Shown here: piece by piece, positions 21,506 through 27,969 of the stretch
Position numbering within the stretch: position 1 is the first letter of the stretch
Layout of the letters: every line of letters begins with the position of its first letter
Origin: Calidifontimicrobium sp964618555
Lineage (GTDB): Bacteria > Pseudomonadota > Gammaproteobacteria > Burkholderiales > Burkholderiaceae_C
Length of the DNA: 28,066 nucleotides
NCBI GenBank assembly: GCA_964618555.1
Contig: CAZUBF010000032.1
Span: 1-28,066, forward strand
Direction: 5' to 3'
Notes under the pieces: generated by a model
Seen by the model: the letters and a program-made list of their open reading frames with translations, nothing else
Databases searched by the model: none
What the model was told of the DNA's origin: nothing
Program-made: the position numbers and the translations under genes

Positions 21506-21649
21506 CGCGCGGACTGAGCGATGCGAGGCGACGGCTGTAGGCGACGGCCGGTGCGGGGGCAGTCGCGGCAGCGCGGGGCTGCACCGGCTCGTGGCGCGCG
21601 GGGTCGAACAGCATCGCCGGCACGACCGCTAAGGCGCCTGCCGGCGGGC
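21506..21649. other. Short remnant-containing gap
   Basis: On the minus strand, directly after the hydrolase-LuxR stop, one frame reads VVPAMLFDPARHEPVQP and continues with Ala/Pro-rich sequence to a stop at 21498. It looks like the last ~45 residues of some protein but has no start or identifiable family. It may be debris from the same rearrangement that truncated the LysR gene. Confidence 0.25.
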
Positions 21650-22720
21650 TCAAGCCGTCTCGTCGAGCAAGCCCTCCTGCCCCGCCCGGTGGACGGCCTC
21701 GGCGCGATTGGCGCAGCCGAGAGAGCGCAGCGCAAGCGCCACGTGCATCTCGACGGTGCGGTGACTCAGGCCGAATTCGCGCGCGATCTGCTTGTCGGTC
21801 ATGCCCTGCGCCACGAGGCAGAGAATCTGGGTCTGGCGGCGACTCAGGCGCGGTCTGTCAGGCCGGCCGCCGCCAAGAAACTCGACGGTCTGGGCGATGA
21901 ACGTGCGTCCGGCATCGTTTCGGGCAGGCAGCACGTGGCTGTCGCTGTCCAGCAGGACGAGCCGCGCCCCGGGTATCCAGGCCGCGAGCTTGCGGCCCTG
22001 GTCCAGCGTCACCATCTGGTCATCGCGTGCGTGGAAGATCAGCGTCGGGCACTGCACCAGCGCGCACTCAGCCTTCACGTCAACGAAATAGTTGACGCGC
22101 AGGTGACGCTCCGCGACATCCGGCGTCATCGACAGGCGCATGCGTTCACTCACGAGCTGGCGCGCCACGGGGTCGGCTACCGCAGCACCCATCAGCTGCG
22201 AAAGAAAGACCTGGCGGAAGGGCGACTTCTCCTGCGCCCAGCCCGGGCGTGCCGTGGCCAGCAGCAGCTTGGCCTCCTCGAGCAGATGGGGCGGGGTCGT
22301 CGGGGCGCTAAGGTAGGCGCGGCCGAAGCCGTTGACCAGGACCAGGGCCGTGACCCGTTGCGGATGCCGCGCCGCGTACGCGATGGCGAACGCTGCCCCG
22401 CAGGAGACACCGAGCAGTGGTACGGGCTCGGGGGCCAGTGCGTCCATCACCGTTTCGAAGTCGGACAGCAGGGTCTCGAAGTCGAACGGCGGCACGTCGC
22501 GCGTGGACAACCCGCAGCCCCGGGGGTCGTAGCGGACGAGCGTGTGGTGGCGCCCCAGCGCCTCCAGCGTCGACCAGGTATCCGGCTCCCGCAGGTCGCA
22601 GTCGAGATGGCTGACCCAGGTGCCCGTGCGCACGAGCTTGGGCCCGCTGCCCGTGAGCGCGCAGGCCAGGGTCACGCGGTCTCTCGTCGTGCAAAAGTGC
22701 AGTTCCTGGCGAGGTTCCAT
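21650..22720 (-). CDS. Alpha/beta hydrolase fused to a LuxR-type DNA-binding domain
   Basis: A 356-residue cytoplasmic one-component regulator. Residues about 15-275 form an alpha/beta hydrolase fold: VRYDPRGCGLST, nucleophile elbow LLGVSCGAAFA (Ser106), candidate acid Asp233/234 in FHARDDQMV and His262 in SDSHVLP. All triad residues are present, so it may hydrolyse or bind an ester- or lactone-like effector. Residues about 290-350 are a LuxR/GerE HTH (LSRRQTQILCLVAQGMTDKQIAREFGLSHRTVEMHVALAL). ATG 22720 has CGAGG upstream and begins at MEPRQELHF; an earlier in-frame ATG at 22753 would overlap the DUF2917 stop. It follows the DUF2917 gene by 19 bp on the same strand, so the two are probably one operon. 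Target genes could be DUF2917 itself or the downstream tannase. Confidence 0.9.
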   Translation of the reverse strand: MEPRQELHFCTTRDRVTLACALTGSGPKLVRTGTWVSHLDCDLREPDTWSTLEALGRHHTLVRYDPRGCGLSTRDVPPFDFETLLSDFETVMDALAPEPVPLLGVSCGAAFAIAYAARHPQRVTALVLVNGFGRAYLSAPTTPPHLLEEAKLLLATARPGWAQEKSPFRQVFLSQLMGAAVADPVARQLVSERMRLSMTPDVAERHLRVNYFVDVKAECALVQCPTLIFHARDDQMVTLDQGRKLAAWIPGARLVLLDSDSHVLPARNDAGRTFIAQTVEFLGGGRPDRPRLSRRQTQILCLVAQGMTDKQIAREFGLSHRTVEMHVALALRSLGCANRAEAVHRAGQEGLLDETA

Positions 22721-22739
22721 GGCATGACCTCGGAGGGTC

Positions 22740-23072
22740 CTAAGGCGCGCCATTCTGGGCGTTCGGCCCGGCGCCGGCAATCAGCAGCTGCGCCTCCTCG
22801 AGCGCATGCACCAGCACGCGCGCGCCCGGTCGCTGCTCGAAGGCGCCCCCTGCACCCAGCACGATGTCGGCCGGGCAGCCATCGCGGGTGATCCAGACAC
22901 AGCCGCGCAGCACACGAAGCTGGAAGGCCCTGTTGTCCAGCGCCATCGTCGCGTGGCGCGCTAATGTGCGCGGCCCGGCCGGCACGGTGGCGAGGCTCCG
23001 TGCCATCGGGCGGACCTGTGGAATGTGGAAACCGAGGCGCGGCATGCGGGGAAGGATCGCTGCGAGCTTCAT
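22740..23072 (-). CDS. DUF2917 family protein
   Basis: A 110-residue protein of the DUF2917 family, common in Burkholderiales and of unknown function. The recognisable core is FQLRVLRGCVWITRDGCPADIVLGAGGAF, a short cupin-like beta region with the family's W-I-T-R-D-G motif, followed by ARVLVHALEEAQLLI. No signal peptide or transmembrane segment is convincing. ATG 23072 has a good AAGGAG ribosome-binding site. It is followed after 19 bp by the hydrolase-LuxR gene. A strong palindromic and repeated element (23132-23175) lies 60-103 bp upstream, indicating a regulated promoter. Confidence 0.85.
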   Translation of the reverse strand: MKLAAILPRMPRLGFHIPQVRPMARSLATVPAGPRTLARHATMALDNRAFQLRVLRGCVWITRDGCPADIVLGAGGAFEQRPGARVLVHALEEAQLLIAGAGPNAQNGAP

Positions 23073-23131
23073 CGACGTCTCCTTGGGGTGGAGGCAGTCT
23101 GGAACCGCGGTCCTCGTCGCTGCAGTCGTCG

Positions 23132-23175
23132 GACTACGGTATGGGCCGGCAGCGACTACGGTAGGGCTACCGTAG
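23132..23175 (-). promoter_or_regulatory. Repeated/palindromic operator upstream of DUF2917
   Basis: GACTACGGTA occurs at 23132-23141 and again at 23154-23163, exactly 22 bp apart. The second copy is half of a 9-bp perfect inverted repeat CTACGGTAG/CTACCGTAG (23156-23175, 2-nt centre). Three half-sites in phase on one DNA face are typical of a transcription-factor operator. The distance of 60-103 bp from the DUF2917 ATG suits activation. The hydrolase-LuxR protein of the same operon is the natural candidate; this is inference. Confidence 0.6.
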
Positions 23176-23277
23176 GCTCGTTCCCCCGGCGCCCTCGGCC
23201 TTGCGCCTTGATCCGCCGCGCCGTGGATCCCATACTGCCCGCCGGCAGTTCAAGGCCGAACCGTGCAGAGCAGGTCC

Positions 23278-23440
23278 CTGCCGTCCCGCGGGGGCGCACC
23301 GCGGCCGACACCGACGGCGCAACGACATGCGTGGGCCGCCCCGGCACGACCTGCTGGGGCGCCCGGCCCCGACGGTCGCCTGCCGGCGTTACTCGCTGCG
23401 GTTGCCCCGGTCAGGCTCCGCGGGCCCGGGTCGATGGCGC
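23278..23440 (+). repeat. 163-bp dispersed direct repeat R1, left copy
   Basis: Matches 27441-27603 without gaps, with 11 mismatches counted by eye (about 93% identity). Similarity stops abruptly at both ends. Eight of the 11 differences fall in one codon phase. In the plus frame starting with the codon at 23280 those eight are synonymous (both copies reading, for example, ADTDGATTCV), hinting at a former coding sequence. No family is recognised. Confidence 0.88.
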
Positions 23441-23676
23441 GCAGGTCCGAGCGACGACAGGCCGCGCGTTCGCCCAGCCATGCGGCGCGCTCCAGGACCG
23501 CGCAGCGGTGACGCCTCGCGCTCGACGGAGGATGACGGCAACATCCTGGTCGACCCGATCGCCTTCGGCGCGTTACGCCGGATGGGCCAGTACTGCCGCA
23601 AGTCGGCGTCGAGCGCGCGCGAACGCGCCATGCTCGCCGCCTCGCGCGTGCGGCCGCGGGCGGCGTAGCGCCCGCA

Positions 23677-23698
23677 GCCGGCGCACACCGGCGCCGGC
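23677..23698 (-). terminator. Hairpin after the DUF4242 pair
   Basis: An 8-bp perfect stem GCCGGCGC/GCGCCGGC with a 6-nt loop, 9 bp beyond the stop codon of the second DUF4242 gene. There is no T-run, but stem strength and position fit a terminator. Confidence 0.5.
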
Positions 23699-23707
23699 GG
23701 CGCGGTT

Positions 23708-24073
23708 TCAGCGCGCCGTCGTCGGGTCGATCACCGCGGCCACGCGCGTGATGCGGTTGGCCGGGAAGCCCGACTTCTCGGCATGTTCCCTGATCAGCGC
23801 CTCGTTGGGCGCGTTGTAGACGCAGTAGATCTTGTCGCCGGCGACGTAGCTGTGCACCCACTGGATGTCGGGGCCCAGGCTCCGCAGCACGGCGTTGCTC
23901 TTCTGCGCCGCGCCGCGCAGCTGCTCGGCGCTCATCTTCGACGCGCCGGGGATCTCGCGCTCGATCACGAAGCGTTCCTGCGCGAAGGCGGCGGGCAGCA
24001 GGGCGCCGGCCAGGGCCAGCGTGGCGAGGATGCGGGTCGTGGTGCAGGTGGTGAAGCGGGTCGTGGTGTTCAT
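23708..24073 (-). CDS. Exported DUF4242 (SCO4226-like) protein
   Basis: A 121-residue protein: a signal peptide (about 1-31, TRILATLALAGALLPAAFA, cleavage before QERF) followed by a ferredoxin-like DUF4242 domain. Family features are RFVIEREIPGASKMS, IQWVHSYVAGDKIYCVYNAPNEALIREHAEKSG (shown here in parts: WVHSYV, KIYCVYNAP, IREHAEKSG) and a C-terminal ITRVAAVIDP. DUF4242 includes the nickel-binding protein SCO4226; the conserved His and Cys could bind metal here, but that is not proven. It starts 18 bp after the preceding DUF4242 gene, with GGAG upstream of ATG 24073, so the two are an operon. The pair are clear paralogs, one periplasmic and one cytoplasmic. Confidence 0.88.
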   Translation of the reverse strand: MNTTTRFTTCTTTRILATLALAGALLPAAFAQERFVIEREIPGASKMSAEQLRGAAQKSNAVLRSLGPDIQWVHSYVAGDKIYCVYNAPNEALIREHAEKSGFPANRITRVAAVIDPTTAR

Positions 24074-24091
24074 GGCGTGTTCTCCTCGTGA

Positions 24092-24367
24092 TCAGGCGGC
24101 GTAGAAATAGGGGTCCAGCACGCGGACTTCGGTGATGCGTCCCACCGGCAGCCCGTTGCGGTCGGCGACGTGGCGGATCGCCTCCGGTGTGGGCGAGTCG
24201 TAGATGCAGAAGGTCTGCGTGCGGTCGGGCGTCACGTACGAGTGCACCCAGCTCACGCCGTGCTCGGCGTTCTTCGCCACGACGCCGGCCAGGGCCAGGT
24301 GGCCCTGGTCGTTCATCGGGATCGCGAGGCCTTGCGGGAAGCTGCGTTCGATCAGGTAGCGGGGCAT
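24092..24367 (-). CDS. Cytoplasmic DUF4242 protein
   Basis: A 91-residue DUF4242 domain without a signal peptide. It shows MPRYLIERSFPQGL, then GVSWVHSYVTPDRTQTFCIY, then SPTPEAIRHVADRNGLPVGRI, the same order of elements as its downstream paralog, including the His of VHSYV and a Cys in the following strand. ATG 24367 is used rather than an upstream in-frame start at 24412, because GGAGAG lies 7 bp before it and the domain begins there. First gene of a two-gene operon. A tandem 22-bp-spaced repeat lies 84-121 bp upstream, at the 3' end of the large LuxR gene. The biochemical role of this family is unknown apart from reported metal binding in a member. Confidence 0.87.
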   Translation of the reverse strand: MPRYLIERSFPQGLAIPMNDQGHLALAGVVAKNAEHGVSWVHSYVTPDRTQTFCIYDSPTPEAIRHVADRNGLPVGRITEVRVLDPYFYAA

Positions 24368-24448
24368 GGTGTCTCTCCTTCGGGTGGGCGGCAGCCGCTG
24401 CTGCCGTGACACGAAGGGTGCCCGCGTCGCCGTGGCGGCGCGACGGCA

Positions 24449-24488
24449 GCCTTGCCCATCTTGCGCAGCGGCCTTGCCTAGATTGCGC
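24449..24488 (-). promoter_or_regulatory. Tandem direct repeat upstream of the DUF4242 operon
   Basis: Two copies of the plus-strand element GCCTTGCC(C/T)A(T/G)(C/A)TTGCGC, at 24449-24466 and 24471-24488, exactly 22 bp apart. On the coding strand they read GCGCAA-N4-GGCAAGGC. The distal copy overlaps the last codons and stop of the ATPase-LuxR gene. The site is 84-121 bp before the first DUF4242 ATG, an activator position. The neighbouring LuxR regulator is the obvious candidate ligand; this is inference. Confidence 0.6.
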
Positions 24489-27120
24489 CGCTGTCGCTTC
24501 CGCCGCCCGCCGCATCGTCCAGCCAGCCTTCGCGCTCGGCGCGGCGCACCGCCTCCAGCCGCGACGCGCAGCCGCCCTTGGCCAGCACCGCGGCCACGTG
24601 GTGGTCCACCGTGCGCACCGAGCGGTGCAGCCGCGCCGCGATCTCGGCATTGCGCAGGCCCTGCACCATCAACGCCAGCACTTGGCGCTCGGCGCGCGTC
24701 AGCTCGATCGGGTGCGCGCGCGTGGAGGCCCGCGCGCCGCGTGCCACGCCACGCACGCCGGCTTCGCGCAGGCGGCGGCGCAGCGCCTCGGCGGCCGGCC
24801 CGGCGCCCAGGCGGTCGAAGATCGCCAGCGCCTCGCGCTGCGCGTCGGCATCACCCTCGGCCAGCGCCTGCGCCCGGTGGTAAGGGCCGTCCAGCGCCTG
24901 CCAGGCGGCGGCGGCCTCGCGCCAGCGTCCGGCCATCTGCAGCGCCCAGGGTTCGGCGCAGCCGGCCGGCGCCTGCGCCAGCACCCCGCTGCGCCAGCCC
25001 CAGTACGCCAGCTCGCCGACGAACCAGGCGTGGCCCTTGGCCTGGGCCAGCGGCAGCGCGGCCTGCACCGCCGCCGCGGCGCGCGCGGGCTCGCCGCGCA
25101 GCAGCGCGGCTTCGGCCACGGTGGCGGCGGTCGGGGCCAGGCGCTGCAGTGTGCCGCTGGGGGCCGCCAGCCTTTCGGCGGCGTCCAGCGCCTCGGCCAC
25201 GCCGGGGTCGCCGCGGCGCGCGCGCAGCCGTGCCAGCGCCAGCCAGGCCATCAGCCGGCTCATCTCGGAGGCGGCGTCGCGCTGCAGCACCGCGTCCGCC
25301 AGCCGGCCGGCCTCGTGCCCGTCGCCGCGCGCCAGCCGCACCAGCGCCAGCCAGGCGGTGGCGTAGTCCCAGGAACTGTCCAGCTCGTGCTCGGCCACCA
25401 GCGCCAGCACCTCGCGCAGCGCCGCTTCGGCGTCGCGCAGCTGCATCAGTTCGCCGCTGCCCGAGCCCAGGTTGGACAGGTCTGCCACTGCCGGGGCCCA
25501 CTGCCCGGCCTCGCGATAGGCCGCCGCCGACGCCAGCAGTTGCGCGCGCGCGGCCGGGTAGTCGAAGAACAGCAGCGCGGTCGCCTGCGCGCTGCGTGCA
25601 CGCAGCACCAGCGCCTCGTCGCCCAGCGCCTGCGCCGCGGCCAGCGTGCGTTCGGACCAGGCCAGGCTGTCGGCGCAGTCGCGTTCGAGCATGCGCATCC
25701 AGGTCTCGATCTGCCAGACGCGGCACTGCGCTGTCGTGGGCGGCAGCCCGTCCACCAGCGCCAGCGCGGCCCGGCTCGCGGCATTGGCCTCGGGGTGGCG
25801 CAGCTGGCCGACCAGTACCTGCGACTGGCGGCTCAGGTTCAGCGCCGTGTCGGCGAGGTCGCCGCGTTCGCGCGCCAGCCGCTCCAGCGTGCGGCAGGCC
25901 TCGAGCAGCTCGTCGTCGCGCGTCGCCACCACCCAGGCGCTGCGCAGGAAGCCCTCCAGCCAGCGCCGGTGCTCCTGCGCATCGGCTGGCCGACCCTGGC
26001 GCAGCGCGCTGCGCCACAGCGCGGTGGCCTCGCGGTTGGCGCCGCGTGCCGCGGCCTCGGCGGCGGCGGCCGGTGCCAGGCGCGAGATCGCGGCCGTGTC
26101 GCCGGCACGCGCCGCGTGGTGCACCAGCCGCGCCGCCGGCACGGCGGCCCCGCCCGCCGCGTCCACCCGCTGCAGCGCGGCCAGCACCTGCGCATGCAGC
26201 GCCTGCGCGGCGGGTGCGCTGAGTGCGGCCTCGACGGCCTGCCGCGCCAGCTCGTGGCGGAAGCGCCAGTGCCGGTCGTCGGCCAGCAGCAGCCCGCTGG
26301 CCAGCGCGGCGTCGACGGCCTCCGGCGCGGGGGCCAGCAGGGCCTGCACCAGTGACTGCTCGGCGCGCGTGGGCATCACCGCGGCCAGGCGCACCAGCGC
26401 CTGTGCCGGCGCCGGCAGACGTGCCAGCCGCGCCAGCACCAGGTCCTGCACGGTGGCCGGCACGGCGTCGCTGCCGCTGCGCAGCAGCTCGGCGACGAAG
26501 AACGGATTGCCCTGCGTCAGCGCGTGCAGGCCGGCCGCGGCGGGCCCGCTGCGCCCGGCGCGCGCGGCCAGCGCCTCGACGCCGGTCGCGCTCAGCCGCG
26601 CCAGCGGCAGGCGCAGCAGCGCGTCGGCCGGCAGCTCGCCGATCACGCGGCGCAGCGGGTGCGTGGCGCCGACCTCGTCGTCGCGGTAGCTCACGACCAG
26701 CAGCGAGGGCGTGCGCGCGATGCGCCGGCCGAGGAACTTCAGCAGGTCCAGCGTCGCCTCGTCGGCCCAGTGCGCGTCCTCGACGACCATCAGGTGCGGC
26801 GCGGTGCGCAGCCCGTCCAGCACGGCGTCGAACAGCGCCGGCCGCGGCCCGCCCAGCACGGCGGCGAAGCGCGGCCGCTGCTCGCGCGCGATGTCGAGCA
26901 GCGGCCCCAGCGCATGCGGCGTTTCCAGCGCGTCGCAGCCGCCCCACCAGACGCTGCCGCCGGCGGCTTCGTGCTCCTGCGCCAGCACGCGCAGCAGGCT
27001 GGTCTTGCCGACCCCGGCCTCGCCGGCGACCAGCGCCGTGCGGCCGCTGCCGTGCGCGGCACCGTGCAGCGCCGTGCGCAGCATGTGCAGCGCGGGGTCC
27101 CTTTCGACGAGCTCCGTCAT
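24478..27120 (-). CDS. Large ATP-binding LuxR regulator (LAL/MalT-like STAND protein)
   Basis: An 880-residue cytoplasmic regulator. The AAA/STAND ATPase domain (about 1-300) has Walker A GEAGVGKTSLL (residues 33-43), Walker B LMVVEDAHWAD near 110, and SYRDDEVG. A long alpha-helical TPR-like effector and oligomerisation region follows (about 330-790). The LuxR/GerE HTH is near 815-870: LTRAERQVLALMVQGLRNAEIAARLHRSVRTVDHHVAAVL. Such proteins are ATP-dependent activators of operons whose inducer binds the helical region. ATG 27120 begins MTELVERDPAL, the usual start for this family; the longer frame upstream lacks family features. The two DUF4242 genes lie 110 bp downstream on the same strand, preceded by a tandem repeat site, and are the likely target. 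Confidence 0.92.
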   Translation of the reverse strand: MTELVERDPALHMLRTALHGAAHGSGRTALVAGEAGVGKTSLLRVLAQEHEAAGGSVWWGGCDALETPHALGPLLDIAREQRPRFAAVLGGPRPALFDAVLDGLRTAPHLMVVEDAHWADEATLDLLKFLGRRIARTPSLLVVSYRDDEVGATHPLRRVIGELPADALLRLPLARLSATGVEALAARAGRSGPAAAGLHALTQGNPFFVAELLRSGSDAVPATVQDLVLARLARLPAPAQALVRLAAVMPTRAEQSLVQALLAPAPEAVDAALASGLLLADDRHWRFRHELARQAVEAALSAPAAQALHAQVLAALQRVDAAGGAAVPAARLVHHAARAGDTAAISRLAPAAAAEAAARGANREATALWRSALRQGRPADAQEHRRWLEGFLRSAWVVATRDDELLEACRTLERLARERGDLADTALNLSRQSQVLVGQLRHPEANAASRAALALVDGLPPTTAQCRVWQIETWMRMLERDCADSLAWSERTLAAAQALGDEALVLRARSAQATALLFFDYPAARAQLLASAAAYREAGQWAPAVADLSNLGSGSGELMQLRDAEAALREVLALVAEHELDSSWDYATAWLALVRLARGDGHEAGRLADAVLQRDAASEMSRLMAWLALARLRARRGDPGVAEALDAAERLAAPSGTLQRLAPTAATVAEAALLRGEPARAAAAVQAALPLAQAKGHAWFVGELAYWGWRSGVLAQAPAGCAEPWALQMAGRWREAAAAWQALDGPYHRAQALAEGDADAQREALAIFDRLGAGPAAEALRRRLREAGVRGVARGARASTRAHPIELTRAERQVLALMVQGLRNAEIAARLHRSVRTVDHHVAAVLAKGGCASRLEAVRRAEREGWLDDAAGGGSDSGAI

Positions 27121-27440
27121 CGGCGGTCCGGCATCGGCCTTCGCAGCCTGCGGCTTGCAGGGCGGCGGCAGTGTAGCGGCGGGTCGCTCGGCGCCAGCTG
27201 TACAAGTGCGTCCATGTCCCGTGTGGACCACCGCCTACGCGCGGCGCACCGGCTGACCACGCTGCTGCTCGCGGCCGATGCACTGTGACCGCGCACCGTC
27301 GCCGCGCAGACCGCCCACGAGCAGCGCCGCCTGGCTCCCGCCTGGGGTGCTGCTGCTGGCCCAGCCTCCGCATGCGCCGGCCACGGCCGGCCGCGGCCGA
27401 CGCCGCGCCCGCACACTGGCAGGCCTGGACTGCCGCCTAC

Positions 27441-27603
27441 CTGCCGTCCCTCGCGGGCGCACCGCTGCCGACACCGACGGCGCAACGACATGCGTGTGCC
27501 GCCCCGGCACGACCTGCTGGGGCGCCCGACCCCGACGGTCGCCTGCAGGCGTCACTCGCCGCGGATGCCCCGGTCAGGCTTCGCGGGCCCGCGTCGATGG
27601 CGC
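27441..27603 (+). repeat. 163-bp dispersed direct repeat R1, right copy
   Basis: Second copy of the element at 23278-23440, same orientation, no gaps, 11 mismatches by eye. It lies 75 bp upstream of the ybbP-tail relic. Beyond either end the two flanks show no similarity. Confidence 0.88.
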
Positions 27604-27678
27604 CGCTGGCCACGCTGCATTGGGGGCCGTTGCTGCGCGAGCCGCAGGTGGTGCGGCAGTGGAGTTCCAGCGGTTCCC

Positions 27679-27962
27679 TTCCAGTTCGACTGGAACGCCA
27701 TGCACCGGGTGCCCAGGTCGGGTGGCGTCGCCGGCGCGCTGCTGGTGCTCGGTGCCGTCAGTTGGGGGGAGCTGCGCGAGGTGCTGCGCCGCCCGGTGGT
27801 CGAGACGCTGCGGCGTGTGGCCGAAGGCAGAAGTGCGCCCGCCCCGTCGTACCTTCGGCGCGTCCGGCTCGGTCCACGAGGAGGCCCTGCAGATCCGCCT
27901 CGGCGCGACGCCAGCGCGAGGGCGACGAGGGATGCGCACCGCGTGCGCGACGTCGGATGCCG
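27679..27962 (+). pseudogene. Degraded copy of the ybbP 3' end and its downstream flank
   Basis: The sequence starts TTCCAGTTCGACTGGAACGC, identical to ybbP at 18751. Translated in frame it gives FQFDWNA, GGVAGALLVLGA and LREVLRRPVVETLRR, matching the last 50 residues of the YbbP-like permease with several substitutions and a one-codon insertion. The original stop is lost and similarity continues through the downstream CTTCGGCGCGTCCGGCTCGG block to about 27962. There is no promoter, start or upstream permease sequence, so it is a non-functional fragment. It is in the same orientation as the intact gene 8.9 kb away. Confidence 0.85.
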
Positions 27963-27969
27963 TCAGTGA

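Larger units (their letters stand above)
23073..23707. other. 635-bp gap between DUF2917 and the DUF4242 genes
   Basis: It holds the palindromic operator (23132-23175), the left copy of a 163-bp repeat (23278-23440) and a terminator-like hairpin (23677-23698). A plus-strand frame ending at 23668 contains DDGNILVDPIAFGALRRM, which looks protein-like and could be the end of a broken gene, but no start or family is recognised. A 264-residue open frame across the gap has no family features and overlaps the operator; it is treated as spurious. Confidence 0.5.

Noticed and set aside
23025..23819. 264-codon plus-strand open frame across the DUF2917-DUF4242 gap
   Set aside because: It overlaps the DUF2917 5' end, the palindromic operator and the end of a DUF4242 gene, has Arg/Pro/Ala-rich composition and no family motif. 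High GC makes such frames common.
24449..24488. CRISPR-like repeat array
   Set aside because: Only two copies, no spacer series and no cas genes; promoter position fits an operator better.
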